A stretch of DNA of 64,000 nucleotides from Candidatus Enterococcus huntleyi (GTDB taxonomy: Bacteria > Bacillota > Bacilli > Lactobacillales > Enterococcaceae). The notes beneath the pieces are model-generated. The model was not told where the DNA came from. It saw only the letters and a program-made list of their open reading frames with translations, and made no database searches. Made by a program: the position numbers and the translations under genes. The stretch lies in the NCBI RefSeq assembly GCF_009933175.1, contig NZ_MAEJ01000030.1, forward strand, positions 186,001-250,000, written 5' to 3'. This document shows, piece after piece, positions 42,478-55,297 of this stretch (position 1 is the first letter of the stretch; every line of letters begins with the position of its first letter).

Positions 42478-43470
42478 TTGAAGCAAGCCGATTACCATAC
42501 GGTTAATCCGTTAATTCGTGGAAAAGAATTGGAATTGTTGCCACAAGAGACCTTTGATCGCTTAATTCAGGCCAAAACAATTGAAGAAGTGGGCACGATT
42601 CTTTCTACAACTATCTATCGACCATTTATCTATGAAGGTTTTGAACATGACTTCGAGAAGAATTTAGCTGATCAAAGAAGCCAGTTATTTCGCTGGCTAG
42701 TAGAAATTTCCCCACAAAAAGAAATCATTTGGATGTATACAATGCGCTTCACTTTTCATAATCTAAAGGTCCTTAGTAAAGCTTCTTTTATTAATGAGGA
42801 CTTAGATTATTTAACAATTGATGATGGGCTGTATGCAATAGATTGGTTGAAGGAAGCCATCTCAACAGGAGAATCGGCTTATCTACCTGAACTGATCATG
42901 AAGAGTATCAGAGAAGTCACTGAGTATCTCGAAGAATCAACAATTCTTCAAGGGATTGATGTGATTTATGATCGTCATTTTTTAACTGCACAGCGACAGA
43001 TTGCTGAGGAGCTTAATTCTCCTGAGCTGTTAGAAGAAGTGACTGCGTTTATTGACCTGACGAATATCTCGACGGTTGCTCGAGGGTTAAGACAAAATCG
43101 TAGTACCGCGTTTATGACAACCGTTCTCTCTAGCTCTGGTGGAATTACAAAAGAAACATTTTTATCCTATGCAGAAGCTTCGATGCGTGAATTTATTGTC
43201 TTTTTAAAAGCTTCCGTTTATGGGGATATCTTAGCCCCTGCTTTGCAGGAAGAAACAATTGATTTTGTTCAATTAGAAACGTGCACGCAAAATTACTTAA
43301 CTAGTCTTTATCAACAAGCACAAACAGCAGCCTTTGGACCTTTGCCTTTACTTGCTTTTTTACAAGCAAAAGAAGTCGAAGCAAAAAATCTACGAACGAT
43401 CGTAGTTGGCAAACGTGGGCAATTTTCAACAGATAAGATAAAAGAAAGGATGAGACAGCTTGGCGTATAA
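42478..43470 (+). CDS. ntpC: V-type Na+-ATPase subunit NtpC (d subunit, rotor socket)
   Basis: A 330-residue soluble protein of the V-ATPase d/AC39 family, the funnel that links the central shaft (D, F) to the c ring. Family features include [12 protein letters not shown] and the repeated three-helix pattern, each beginning with a short VRGLRQNRS-like element ([12 protein letters not shown] near residue 200). The start is TTG 42478 preceded by GGGGGGA. The ntpG start lies inside its 3' end (11-base overlap). Confidence 0.92.
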   Translation: MKQADYHTVNPLIRGKELELLPQETFDRLIQAKTIEEVGTILSTTIYRPFIYEGFEHDFEKNLADQRSQLFRWLVEISPQKEIIWMYTMRFTFHNLKVLSKASFINEDLDYLTIDDGLYAIDWLKEAISTGESAYLPELIMKSIREVTEYLEESTILQGIDVIYDRHFLTAQRQIAEELNSPELLEEVTAFIDLTNISTVARGLRQNRSTAFMTTVLSSSGGITKETFLSYAEASMREFIVFLKASVYGDILAPALQEETIDFVQLETCTQNYLTSLYQQAQTAAFGPLPLLAFLQAKEVEAKNLRTIVVGKRGQFSTDKIKERMRQLGV

Positions 43471-43771
43471 TATTGGCGTAATCGGGGATAAGGATTCTGT
43501 CTTACCATTTAAATTATTTGGTTTTGATGTGCGTTACGGACACACTAGTCAAATCGTTCGTCAGAGTATTGAAGAGATGGCAAAGAACGACTATGGTGTT
43601 ATTTATGTTACTGAAGAATGTGCTTCTATGGCGCAAGAAACGATTGAACGCTACAAAGAAGCCGTTTCACCGGCCATTGTGCTAATCCCTAATCACAAAG
43701 GAACATTAGGTACAGGTTTGGCTGAGATTCAGCGCAATGTAGAACGAGCAGTTGGACAGAATATTCTATAA
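43460..43771 (+). CDS. ntpG: V-type Na+-ATPase subunit NtpG (F subunit)
   Basis: A 103-residue F-like subunit of the central shaft, beginning [20 protein letters not shown] and ending [10 protein letters not shown], the same pattern as E. hirae NtpG. It binds NtpD and modulates rotation. The start is TTG 43460, overlapping ntpC, behind AAAGGATGAGA. Rossmann-like alternation of strands and helices, with [11 protein letters not shown] in the middle. Confidence 0.93.
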   Translation: MAYNIGVIGDKDSVLPFKLFGFDVRYGHTSQIVRQSIEEMAKNDYGVIYVTEECASMAQETIERYKEAVSPAIVLIPNHKGTLGTGLAEIQRNVERAVGQNIL

Positions 43772-43790
43772 GACAAAAGGAGATGGGAAT

Positions 43791-46941
<3,151 letters not shown>

Positions 46942-46945
46942 CAAA

Positions 46946-47584
46946 ATGGTGCAATTAAACGTCAACCCTACACGGATGGAATTAACTCGTCTAAAAAAAC
47001 AATTGGCGACCGCTAGCCGGGGCTACAAATTGTTGAAAGATAAACAAGATGAACTGATGCGCCAATTCATCCTGCTCATTCGTAAAAATAATACCTTGAG
47101 AAAAGAAGTTGAGGAGACTCTTCAACAATCTATGCAAGGCTTTATTTTGGCAAATGCTTCAATTGATGAACGCTTTATTGAAGAAATGTTCATCCTGCCT
47201 GCCGAAAAAATTACGCTAGATTTAGTTGAAAAAAATATTATGAGTGTCAAAGTACCAGCCATGAGCTTCAGCTACGATGAACATCTAGGCGAAGCGCCTT
47301 TGGATTACGGCTACTTAAATTCCAATGAACAGTTGGACCGGGCAATTGATCGTTTTACAGAAAATTTACCTAAACTCCTAGAGTTAACGGAGATCGAGAA
47401 AACCTGCCAACTGCTATCTGGTGAGATTGAAAAAACCAGACGTCGGGTGAATGCACTAGAATATATGACTATTCCACAGCTTGAAGAAACAATCTATGCA
47501 ATTAAGATGAAATTAGAAGAAAACGAACGAGCAGAAGTGACACGCTTGATTAAAGTAAAAAATATGAGCGACTCAAAGAACTAA
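46946..47584 (+). CDS. ntpD: V-type Na+-ATPase subunit NtpD (central shaft)
   Basis: A 212-residue D subunit: a long antiparallel coiled coil that turns inside the A3B3 head. N-terminal [20 protein letters not shown] and C-terminal [19 protein letters not shown] are strictly conserved blocks. ATG 46946 is 4 bases after the ntpB stop with GGGGAGTGACA. In E. hirae a small gene, ntpH, lies between ntpD and ntpJ; here only 41 bases separate them. Confidence 0.95.
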   Translation: MVQLNVNPTRMELTRLKKQLATASRGYKLLKDKQDELMRQFILLIRKNNTLRKEVEETLQQSMQGFILANASIDERFIEEMFILPAEKITLDLVEKNIMSVKVPAMSFSYDEHLGEAPLDYGYLNSNEQLDRAIDRFTENLPKLLELTEIEKTCQLLSGEIEKTRRRVNALEYMTIPQLEETIYAIKMKLEENERAEVTRLIKVKNMSDSKN

Positions 47585-47625
47585 GTTAGTCTATTCGCGC
47601 TTGTAGAAAAAGGAGCAACGGAAGA

Positions 47626-48984
47626 ATGAAGAAGAAAAGACGGCAGCAATCGAAACATCTGACCGCCGTTCAATTATTAGCCTTTGGTTTTTTAGTTCTG
47701 ATTTTTCTTGGTGGGACATTATTAACTTTCCCATTTTTTAGTCACACAGGAACCTGGACACCGTTTATTGATGCCTTATTTACGGCAACTTCAGCGGTTT
47801 GTGTGACAGGCTTAACGACACTTAACACCGTTGAGCATTGGAATGAATTAGGACAATTTCTAATTCTATTATTAATCGAAATTGGTGGCTTGGGTTTTAT
47901 GATGATGCCCATTCTTTTCTTCACTCTTGCCAAAAAGAAAGTTAGCCTCAGTACCCGAATTGTCTTACGAGAGGCCTTAAATCTAGATGAAATGTCTGGT
48001 GTCATGAACTTGATGCTCTACATTTTAAAGCTAGCAGCGGCTATTCAATCGCTGGGGGCTCTCGCACTTTCAATCGTATTTATTCCAAAATTTGGTTGGC
48101 TTAAAGGAATTTGGTATAGTATCTTTCATTCGGTATCTAGTTTTTGTAACGCGGGATTTGACTTGTTAGGGACAAGCTTGGCAGAGTATCAATCAAATAT
48201 TTATTTGATTCTTGTGATTTCTGCCTTAATTATTTCTGGTGGGTTAGGCTTTCTTGTTTGGCGAGATGTCTTAAACTACAAGAAAAAGAAACGTCCTTCT
48301 CTTCATACGCAAATTGCGCTCGCTGTTACCGGTACGCTTCTACTCGGTGCCACACTAATTTTCTTCTTTACTGAAAATAATGCACAGGCATTAGCGCCTA
48401 ATCTATCCTTTTTTGAGCGCCTGGCTAATACCTTTTTTATGAGTGTCACACCTAGAACGGCTGGTTATTTTTCGATTGATTATGCGCAAATGAGCCATGC
48501 TGGGCTAATTACAACCATGTTTTTGATGTATATTGGTGGGACCTCAGGTTCGACAGCTGGTGGACTGAAAACAACAACATTTGGCGTTTTAGTTATTCAA
48601 ATGCATTCGATGTTTAAAGGAAGAACACGCGCAGAATTTAGGGAACGAACCATTCGTCCAACGGTGGTGATCCGAGCGTTGACTTTATTTTTCCTGACAC
48701 TCACCTTATGTGTCGTAACAATCATGATTCTATCCATTACTGAAACGATTCCTCAAGGCTTTGGTATTGAATATATTGCCTTTGAAGTCTTTTCAGCATT
48801 TGGTACCGTTGGCTTGACCATGGGCCTAACGCCAGAATTATCTGTGATTGGTAAAGCAGTTATCATCTCTTTAATGTACATTGGCCGTGTCGGAGTGTTG
48901 ACCGTTGTCTTTTCACTAATCACAACCGCACAACGCCAAGAAGTTAAGTACAAATACCCAGAAGAAAGCGTAATGATTGGGTAA
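47626..48984 (+). CDS. ntpJ: K+ uptake channel subunit NtpJ (KtrII, TrkH/KtrB family)
   Basis: A 452-residue KtrB-type K+ transporter with four M1-P-M2 repeats. Selectivity-filter segments read TSAVCVTGLTT, SSFCNAGFDLLG, SVTPRTAGYFSID and FSAFGTVGLTMGL, each with the conserved glycine. In E. hirae NtpJ is cotranscribed with the Na+ pump and mediates Na+-coupled K+ uptake at high pH. Start ATG 47626 follows AAAAGGAGCAACGG. A terminator ends the operon. No ktrA gene is in the window. Confidence 0.94.
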   Translation: MKKKRRQQSKHLTAVQLLAFGFLVLIFLGGTLLTFPFFSHTGTWTPFIDALFTATSAVCVTGLTTLNTVEHWNELGQFLILLLIEIGGLGFMMMPILFFTLAKKKVSLSTRIVLREALNLDEMSGVMNLMLYILKLAAAIQSLGALALSIVFIPKFGWLKGIWYSIFHSVSSFCNAGFDLLGTSLAEYQSNIYLILVISALIISGGLGFLVWRDVLNYKKKKRPSLHTQIALAVTGTLLLGATLIFFFTENNAQALAPNLSFFERLANTFFMSVTPRTAGYFSIDYAQMSHAGLITTMFLMYIGGTSGSTAGGLKTTTFGVLVIQMHSMFKGRTRAEFRERTIRPTVVIRALTLFFLTLTLCVVTIMILSITETIPQGFGIEYIAFEVFSAFGTVGLTMGLTPELSVIGKAVIISLMYIGRVGVLTVVFSLITTAQRQEVKYKYPEESVMIG

Positions 48985-49023
48985 TTATTTACTACTTGAT
49001 AAAACAATTTAACACAACCACAC

Positions 49024-49077
49024 AAAAAAATGAACCAGGATAGCCGTCAAATTGACGAGCTAACCGGTTCATTTTTA
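49024..49077 (+). terminator. Terminator of the ntp operon
   Basis: AAAATGAACC pairs with GGTTCATTTT around an inner GTCAA-AT-TTGAC hairpin, then a T-rich tract. Confidence 0.85.
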
Positions 49078-49208
49078 TTTCCATCGAAAACAGATCAGTA
49101 ATAAAAGATTTAGCACACTCATTTTTTTATAATCAGTGTTCCGTTTTTCTAGAAAGCGGAGCTCAAAATCTTTTCGTTACTCAAACAAATAGGCTGTTTT
49201 TCAACAAA

Positions 49209-49583
49209 TTATTTTTCACGAATAACTTCAATTTTGTATCCATCTGGGTCTACGATAAAGTAGTAAGAAGGAGCTGTTCCAGGTAGACCTTTTAGATCCG
49301 TCACGTTTAATCCAGCTTCTTTTTGACGTTGATGTAACGCTTCTAAATCAGAAACAGCAATCGCGATATGTCCATAACCATCGCCTAAATTATAGGCTTC
49401 GTGGTCGTAATTATAAGTCAATTCTAATTCATAGTCGTCACCAGGTAACGTTAAGTAAGCTAACGTAAATTTGTGCTCTGGAAAGTCACGACGACGGCTT
49501 TCTTCAAAACCGAATGCTGATTGATAAAATTCTAGTGAAGCCTCAAGATCTTTTACACGTACACAAGTGTGTGCCATTTTCAT
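49209..49583 (-). CDS. Lactoylglutathione lyase / glyoxalase I-like protein
   Basis: A 124-residue VOC-fold protein close to bacterial GloA. The four expected metal ligands are His5 (MKMAHTCVRV), Glu in YELELTYN, His in GYGHIAIAV and Glu in KIEVIREK. GloA converts the methylglyoxal-thiol hemithioacetal to an S-lactoyl thiol. ATG 49583 follows GAGGATGAATT. The full ligand set argues for an active enzyme. Monocistronic. Confidence 0.92.
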   Translation of the reverse strand: MKMAHTCVRVKDLEASLEFYQSAFGFEESRRRDFPEHKFTLAYLTLPGDDYELELTYNYDHEAYNLGDGYGHIAIAVSDLEALHQRQKEAGLNVTDLKGLPGTAPSYYFIVDPDGYKIEVIREK

Positions 49584-49720
49584 AAATAATTCATCCTCTC
49601 ATCTCTAATAACTTAATCATAGCATAAGTTGCAAAAGAAATTAAGTTTGCTGATTTTCGCGCTTGTGTCTGATTATCTACTCCTGTAAAATATAGGAAAG
49701 GATGAGTTGGAGGAGAAGGA

Positions 49721-50161
49721 ATGAGTATGCCAGTTTTTGGGGAGAAGGTTATTGGGAAAGAGTATCAGGCGCGCTATGCAGCCTATATTATTGTTAGTCG
49801 AAATGAAGGACAAGAGATGGTTCTTGTTCAAGCGCCAAATGGGGCCTTTTTCTTGCCAGGCGGAGAAATTGAAAATGAGGAAACAAAAGAAGAAGCTATC
49901 GATCGGGAAATGATTGAAGAATTAGGGGTTACAGTCGACATTGATTGTTATATTGGCGAAGCTCAAGAGTATTTTTATTCACGACATCGCGATACTTATT
50001 ATTTCAATCCAGGCTATTTTTATTGTGCCAAATCTTGGACTAAGATAGGCGAACCTACTGAAACGACCAATCAATTAGTGTGGCTTTCGCCCGCAGAAGC
50101 CATCGAACAATTAAAACGAGGCAGTCATAAATGGGCTGTCGAAGAGTGGCTAAAGAAATAA
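49721..50161 (+). CDS. NUDIX hydrolase
   Basis: A 146-residue NUDIX protein. The box GGEIENEETKEEAIDREMIEELGV (read in two halves: GGEIENEE and REMIEELGV) fits G-x5-E-x7-RE-x2-EE-x-G. Such enzymes cleave nucleoside diphosphate derivatives; the substrate cannot be predicted. Start ATG 49721 follows GGAGGAGAAGGA. Monocistronic with a strong terminator. Confidence 0.9.
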   Translation: MSMPVFGEKVIGKEYQARYAAYIIVSRNEGQEMVLVQAPNGAFFLPGGEIENEETKEEAIDREMIEELGVTVDIDCYIGEAQEYFYSRHRDTYYFNPGYFYCAKSWTKIGEPTETTNQLVWLSPAEAIEQLKRGSHKWAVEEWLKK

Positions 50162-50180
50162 CTGCACCTATAAATACATA

Positions 50181-50242
50181 AAACGAAGCGAGGAAGAACA
50201 GCCAGTTATTTGGGCTTTGTTCTTCCTCGTTTCGTTTTTTAT
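50181..50242 (+). terminator. Terminator of the NUDIX gene
   Basis: A 20-bp stem with one G-T pair: AAACGAAGCGAGGAAGAACA (50181-50200) against its complement (50219-50238), then T6. Confidence 0.93.
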
Positions 50243-50295
50243 TGATCTACATGGATGACCAGAAATAGTTTCTAGCGACCTAATTCATTCGAAAG

Positions 50296-50329
50296 AAAAG
50301 GGGAGATGACAAGTTTTTTGTCACCTCCC
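50296..50329 (-). terminator. Terminator of the HAD-HD-lipL operon
   Basis: On the minus strand GGGAGGTGACAA (50329-50318) pairs with TTGTCATCTCCC (50312-50301), then CTTTTC. Confidence 0.88.
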
Positions 50330-50350
50330 AAAAATCTGTTTTAGCTAGAT

Positions 50351-51166
50351 TTATTTTTCTAATATGTATTGCTTAATAATCTCGGCAACACCGTGTTCTT
50401 CATTAGAAGTAGTCAGCACATCTGCGGCTTCCTTGACAGCAGGTGTGGCATTACCCATAGCAACACCGACGCCGGCGTATTCAATCATCGATAGGTCATT
50501 TTCGTTATCGCCAATCGCCATGATTTCTTCTTGCTTAATCCCCAGATGAGCGGCTAATTTTGCAATCGCTGCTCCTTTGCTGGCTTCTTTATTTAGAATT
50601 TCGTAATAAAAATCAGCACTCTTAACCGTAGTATATTGTTCTTTAAATGATTCTGGTAGCTTGGCAATCGCCTGATCCAAAATATCTGGCTCATCAATCA
50701 TCATCATTTTTACCGGCTCTACTTGCGCCATAATTTCTTCAGGTGAGCGGTATTTGATTGCCATACCAACTAGCGAAGATTCATGGACCGTGTAGGGGCT
50801 AATGTCTCGATTTGGTGTGTAGATAAATTTCTCGTCAATCACATGTAAATGACTACCGACTCTTCTAGCCATAGCTTCAACAGTGATAAAGTCATCACTA
50901 GACAGGCCATAGCGAGAAATAACCGCACCTGTTTGCGTATTTTGAACAAGCGAACCGTTATAAGTAATCACATAATCAGTTTCTTTTAAAAGCGCTAATT
51001 CATTTAAAAGGGGTTGCACACCTGGAAGGGGACGGCCAGTACATAGGACGATCGTCACGCCTCGATCTTCAGCTTTTTTTAATGCTTGTTTTACTTCGGG
51101 TGTTACTTCATGATGGTTATTTAATAATGTTCCATCAATATCAATTGCGACTAATTTTATTGCCAT
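50351..51166 (-). CDS. Cof-type HAD hydrolase (YidA-like sugar phosphatase)
   Basis: A 271-residue HAD superfamily IIB phosphatase. Motif I is AIDIDGTLLNN (Asp9 nucleophile, Asp11), motif II VLCTGRP, motif III has Lys in KEASKGAAI, and motif IV is AIGDNENDLSMI. The type C2 cap lies in the middle. Close to YidA, which dephosphorylates sugar phosphates. ATG 51166 follows AGGAGGATAC. Spaced 16 bases after the HD gene, so it is the last gene of that operon. Confidence 0.92.
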   Translation of the reverse strand: MAIKLVAIDIDGTLLNNHHEVTPEVKQALKKAEDRGVTIVLCTGRPLPGVQPLLNELALLKETDYVITYNGSLVQNTQTGAVISRYGLSSDDFITVEAMARRVGSHLHVIDEKFIYTPNRDISPYTVHESSLVGMAIKYRSPEEIMAQVEPVKMMMIDEPDILDQAIAKLPESFKEQYTTVKSADFYYEILNKEASKGAAIAKLAAHLGIKQEEIMAIGDNENDLSMIEYAGVGVAMGNATPAVKEAADVLTTSNEEHGVAEIIKQYILEK

Positions 51167-51182
51167 TCTAATTTGTATCCTC

Positions 51183-52550
51183 CTAAAATTCAGGGCTAAC
51201 TAAAGCACCATTGCGAATATATTTTGAAAATTCTTGATAGGTCTCATCAAATAAATCATAGTGGTCTTCTTGCGCTGGGTCAAGCATTTCTTTTGGGAAA
51301 TAAAAGCGTTCATCCCCTTGTTGTTGCCCAGCCAAAGCTGAAACCAGTTGGCTAACTTGTGATAATTCAATCAGCGTGCCGTCTTTTCTAACAATTTCGA
51401 TTTGTGTCCGATGGCTGCCTTGCTCCGGTCGATAAAAATCATAAGGCAAGTCATAGCTAGAGTTGATAGCCGTATAATAAATCGGATTATAGCCAACTTT
51501 TTCCACTAATTGCTGTAATTTTGCGACAATCGGCTGATCTGTTGCTCCAGAAAATGTAGCAGACTTTAATGGTTTACGATTCAGGAAACGTTTCGCTAGG
51601 TCACTCAATATCGGATCATTTTCCTCGGCCCATTGGATAAAGTACGTTCCTAATACACCATCATCTAATTTTAGATACTCTTCTAATGTAAATGATTCCT
51701 TCAAGAATGGGAGAAGTAACTGTGAATGTAGATCAAAAATCTCTGAATCCTCTTGATATAATTCGTGCGCTCGATTCAGTAGATGCTCTAAAACGACTTC
51801 CATCCCTCGCGAAACTGGATGAAAATAGACCTGGACATACATCTGATAACGGCTGACAATATAATCTTCTACCGCATGCATTCCGTTCATAGCAAAAGCG
51901 ATTCCCCCTGCATAAGGACGAATGACGCGAAGAATTCTAGTTAGGTCAAACGTGCCGTATTCTGTGCCTGTATAGTAAGCATCTCTCAGTAGATAATCCA
52001 TCCGATCCGCATCGATTTGACTAGAAATCATCTGAACGACTTGTGGATTTGGATAAGTTTTGGTAATGACGCTAGCGACTTTTTCAGGAAAATCAGCCTC
52101 TACACGATTCAGAATTTGATAGACCTCTGTTTCTGGCGAGGTAATGATCTCAACCGTAATCGCTTCATGGTTGGTATGGAAAATATGCTCAAAAGTATGC
52201 GAATAAGGACCATGGCCGACATCGTGAAGCAGCGCCGCACACAGCGCGACCAGACGTTCTTGATCATCCCAGCCGCCAGACCCCATTTTTTCTAGAGAAT
52301 AATTTCGCTCAAATAAATCACAAATTCGGCGTGTAATTTCGTAGACACCTAATGAGTGAGAAAATCGGCTATGTTCAGCGCCATGGAAGGTGAAAGAAGA
52401 GGTGCCTAATTGCTTAATTCGGCGCAACCGTTGAACTTCCTTAGAATTAATCAAATCAAGAATTACTTGATGTTGAACATGGATATAATTATGGACAGGA
52501 TCGCGAAAAACTTTTTCAATTGGTAAAGTCTGTTGCTTGTACGGCATCAT
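51183..52550 (-). CDS. HD-domain dNTP triphosphohydrolase (YwfO/EF1143-like)
   Basis: A 455-residue HD phosphohydrolase resembling E. faecalis EF1143, a characterised dNTPase. Metal-binding residues: His65 (SRFSHSLGVYEI), His109-Asp110 (LLHDVGHGPYSHTF) and a later Asp in QIDADRMDYLLRD. It controls dNTP pools. Start ATG 52550 follows GGAG by 8 bases and overlaps the upstream lipL stop as ATGA, so the two are translationally coupled. In Bacillus the lipL orthologue ywfL also lies near ywfO. Confidence 0.92.
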   Translation of the reverse strand: MMPYKQQTLPIEKVFRDPVHNYIHVQHQVILDLINSKEVQRLRRIKQLGTSSFTFHGAEHSRFSHSLGVYEITRRICDLFERNYSLEKMGSGGWDDQERLVALCAALLHDVGHGPYSHTFEHIFHTNHEAITVEIITSPETEVYQILNRVEADFPEKVASVITKTYPNPQVVQMISSQIDADRMDYLLRDAYYTGTEYGTFDLTRILRVIRPYAGGIAFAMNGMHAVEDYIVSRYQMYVQVYFHPVSRGMEVVLEHLLNRAHELYQEDSEIFDLHSQLLLPFLKESFTLEEYLKLDDGVLGTYFIQWAEENDPILSDLAKRFLNRKPLKSATFSGATDQPIVAKLQQLVEKVGYNPIYYTAINSSYDLPYDFYRPEQGSHRTQIEIVRKDGTLIELSQVSQLVSALAGQQQGDERFYFPKEMLDPAQEDHYDLFDETYQEFSKYIRNGALVSPEF

Positions 52551-53380
52551 ACGGATAGCTCCTTCAACATTTCATTTCGTTGTTTCATCTTTAAAAGATG
52601 TTGATCAATGGCTGGTTGTAATAACTTTTCTTCGATATAATCAGTAGATTCATAGAATTTTGCTGAGCCATAGAGTGCTTCGTAAGCCGTCGCAATTTGA
52701 TGTTTCACTTGCTCAATCGTCATTTCTTCTTTGAGTAGTGTGGGAAGGTTTTCCATACTGTCTGGCTTAACAGGTGGATAACCATCTAAGCCAAATTTTT
52801 GGCCCAAACTAGCTTGATAGAACTGTTGGACAGCTCTTCCACGCGCCGCTTGATCGCCGGTGATACTTAAATACATCATGATTGCTAAGCCATTTTTCAC
52901 ACGTCTTTGGGCAATCCCTGCAAATTTTTTGCCATCAATACTTAAATCATACGTTCCCGGACAATAGGAATCGGGAATCTCATAGGCCTCGATCTCAGTA
53001 GACGAAAACGCCTTTCTTACAAGGGATAACATTGCTTCATAGCCTTCATCTATCGTTCGTTTTTGGCCCTGTTCTTCGATTGGTAGAATCAAGGAAACAT
53101 TCAATACGCCCTCATCTGAAATAACACCCAGTCCACCTGAATTACGGACAATAGGTGAATAGGACGCTTTTTTTAATGCACGTAGTCCCGCAGTTAAATC
53201 GGCAACGCGGGTATCTTTCATTCCTAAAATCATCGTTTGTTGCAACTGCCAAAAATGTAAGAAATGGTGGGCGTTTTGACCAGCTACTTCGATTAAAACA
53301 TCAGTTGTAGCAAAAGGAAGTAGGGTTTGATTTTTATTAGTAAGGGTAGGTTGATCAATTATATAAGTTTGACTTGTCAT
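52547..53380 (-). CDS. lipL: Octanoyl/lipoyl amidotransferase LipL
   Basis: A 277-residue biotin/lipoate ligase-fold protein. The block DSYCPGTYDLSIDGKKFAG has Cys140, the acyl-thioester cysteine of LipL, followed by IAQRRVKNG; this distinguishes LipL from ATP-using LplA. LipL moves octanoyl or lipoyl from GcvH to E2 subunits. ATG 53380 (MTSQTYIIDQ) follows AAAGGAG; the frame is open to 53449 without a site. It heads the lipL-HD-HAD operon. Confidence 0.88.
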   Translation of the reverse strand: MTSQTYIIDQPTLTNKNQTLLPFATTDVLIEVAGQNAHHFLHFWQLQQTMILGMKDTRVADLTAGLRALKKASYSPIVRNSGGLGVISDEGVLNVSLILPIEEQGQKRTIDEGYEAMLSLVRKAFSSTEIEAYEIPDSYCPGTYDLSIDGKKFAGIAQRRVKNGLAIMMYLSITGDQAARGRAVQQFYQASLGQKFGLDGYPPVKPDSMENLPTLLKEEMTIEQVKHQIATAYEALYGSAKFYESTDYIEEKLLQPAIDQHLLKMKQRNEMLKELSV

Positions 53381-53676
53381 AAAAAGCTCCTTTATAAAGA
53401 AATAGAGACTCTGGAAAAACAGAAAGTGGATAAACGATACAGACGACAAAAAATGAAATAAATACCGTTTACGACCTTTTCTTCGTCTATTATTATATAC
53501 GAAAAGATGACTTTATGCTCCCTTTAGCGTTTTTTATGCGGCAAATGCCAGGTGTATTTCAAAAAGATTGACTTTAATTGACAAAACAGGTAAAACTATG
53601 AAGAATATAAAATAGAGGTTCTAATTTTAAAAAAAAGGTTGAACTAGAATAGAGAATGTAAAGGAGATCGGGTCGT

Positions 53677-54114
53677 ATGGATTTAACACATGGAATACCT
53701 GTGTCCATTCAATTGGCAACCAAGGTGATTCAAAATCAGGAAGTACAAGATTTTTATTTCGATTTAACAGGTCAGGTCGTGAAAATGGCGGACACGTTAT
53801 ATATACGCTACAAGGAAGTACAGGAAGAAACGGGCGAAGAGGTCCCAGTAACGATTAAAATTACTCCAGACGGACGAATTCAGCTAATTCGTGCGGGAGA
53901 AATGCGGATGCGCTTGAAATTTGGTTATCAAGAGCGCCTAGAAACCAATTATCAAACCCCTTATGGTTTATTGGCGATTCATACATTTACCCGTAATTTG
54001 CGTTTTAGTCTAAAAGATCGACCAATCTCAGGAAAAATAGTGATTGATTATGATTTATATATGGCAGAGGATAAAATCGGGGAATATCTATTAACTCTTG
54101 ATTTTACTGCATAA
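53677..54114 (+). CDS. DUF1934 protein (YwiB-like)
   Basis: A 145-residue calycin-like beta-barrel protein of DUF1934, near identical in layout to Bacillus YwiB. It begins with DLTHGIPVSIQLATKV and has RLKFGYQERLETNYQTPYG, a family signature, then IDYDLYMAEDKIGEY. Function unknown; in Firmicutes it often lies beside argS or rpoE. Start ATG 53677 follows AAAGGAGATCGG. Confidence 0.88.
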   Translation: MDLTHGIPVSIQLATKVIQNQEVQDFYFDLTGQVVKMADTLYIRYKEVQEETGEEVPVTIKITPDGRIQLIRAGEMRMRLKFGYQERLETNYQTPYGLLAIHTFTRNLRFSLKDRPISGKIVIDYDLYMAEDKIGEYLLTLDFTA

Positions 54115-54190
54115 AATTTGCAAGAATGAATTGCTTTTTTGCCGAGGTTTTTGTATGATAAAGAATAGACTGTGAAAGGACGTGTCCTGC

Positions 54191-54805
54191 TTGGAAATTA
54201 ACGTATTTAAAGATGTCAATAAAAATGAATTATCTATGATTGAAGTAGCTCATGCAATTTTAGAACAACATGAGGATGTAATGGATTTTTCTGACTTGGC
54301 TAACCAAATTCAAACTTACTTAGGAAAAACAGATAGTGAAATTCGCGATTCATTAGCGCAATTTTATACAGACTTGAATATTGATGGAAGCTTCATTTCA
54401 CTAGGGGATAACCGTTGGGGCTTACGTTCTTGGTATGCCTTTGATTCAATTGATGAAGAAGTCAACCATGGACTTGAAGACGAAGACGATGAAACACCTA
54501 AACGTCGCAAACGTAAAAAAGTAAATGCCTTTATCACTGGTGATGAAGATGCAATTGACTATAATGATGATGATCCAGAAGATGCTGATCTAGTCGACGA
54601 TGATGATGATGATTTATTCGAAGACGATGATGACGATGAAGAAGAAGAAATCGCAGCATACAACAAAGATCTGAAAGAAATCGGCGCAGATTCTGATGAT
54701 GAAGAAGAACTTCCAGGAAGTATCGAAGAAGATCTAACAATCATCGATGATGATGAAGAAGATGAAGAATTCGACGACGAATTTGAAGATGAAGAAGAAA
54801 AATAG
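54191..54805 (+). CDS. rpoE: RNA polymerase delta subunit RpoE
   Basis: A 204-residue delta subunit. The N-terminal winged domain (residues 1-95) includes [35 protein letters not shown] and GLRSWYAFD. After a basic patch (PKRRKRKK), the remaining 90 residues are almost entirely Asp/Glu. Delta displaces RNA from polymerase and tunes promoter selectivity to the initiating NTP. Start TTG 54191 with AAAGGA; GTG 54182 lies too close to that site. The acidic tail is longer than in Bacillus and is encoded by repetitive GAT/GAA runs. Confidence 0.94.
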   Translation: MEINVFKDVNKNELSMIEVAHAILEQHEDVMDFSDLANQIQTYLGKTDSEIRDSLAQFYTDLNIDGSFISLGDNRWGLRSWYAFDSIDEEVNHGLEDEDDETPKRRKRKKVNAFITGDEDAIDYNDDDPEDADLVDDDDDDLFEDDDDDEEEEIAAYNKDLKEIGADSDDEEELPGSIEEDLTIIDDDEEDEEFDDEFEDEEEK

Positions 54806-54828
54806 GCCAATTGGTCTATTTTTTTTTG
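54801..54828 (+). terminator. Terminator of rpoE
   Basis: AATAGGCCAATTGGTCTATT is a short stem around AATT, overlapping the stop codon and followed by T8-9. Confidence 0.85.
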
Positions 54829-55111
54829 CCAAAAAGAGATTATAAAAGTCAATCGATAGCGTAATAAGTCATTCGAAAGAACTGCTCCCTCAATTTATTT
54901 GCAAAAAGTTGAGCCCCATAAGAAAGAACTAAAATTAAAAAATCTAGTAGGCAAGAGACATTAAGCTAAAATTATCCTGTCTAACCTATACGAGATTTCC
55001 CTGTAAATTCTTTTTCAAAAATCTGTTTCAGTTAGTCGATTGATGCTCAAATACTCAAAAAAAGGCTCATTCGATAAAATTTAATAAAAAAATTTTTATC
55101 CTGTGAAAAAA
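54829..55111. other. Intergenic upstream of phosphoketolase
   Basis: No gene seen. AT-rich, with poly-A/T stretches that could bend DNA near the regulatory region that follows. Confidence 0.4.
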
Positions 55112-55123
55112 TTGTCCGGACAA
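55112..55123. promoter_or_regulatory. Palindromic operator candidate (GntR-like)
   Basis: TTGTCCGGACAA is a perfect 12-bp palindrome with the GT-N4-AC core typical of GntR-family operators, about 100 bases before the phosphoketolase promoter. Confidence 0.45.
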
Positions 55124-55220
55124 CTTAATTATTCGCGTGATAAACCGATCCTTAACCTCACAATTTTTGCACAAACTTTCCACAAAATTCTTATTTCAGT
55201 ATTTTTTACTAAAAACTAGT

Positions 55221-55248
55221 TTGACATATAAATCTGCACGGTTATAAT
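55221..55248 (+). promoter_or_regulatory. Strong phosphoketolase promoter
   Basis: Consensus TTGACA (55221-55226) and TATAAT (55243-55248), 16-base spacer, about 50 bases before the start codon. Confidence 0.85.
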
Positions 55249-55297
55249 AACAATATGTTTTAGGTAAAAAAAACTTTTAAAGGAGAATACGAATTTT

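Noticed and set aside
54534-54852. Long minus-strand frames rich in Ser or His opposite the rpoE tail
   Set aside because: They are shadows of the GAT/GAA-rich acidic tail of rpoE; low-complexity composition explains them.
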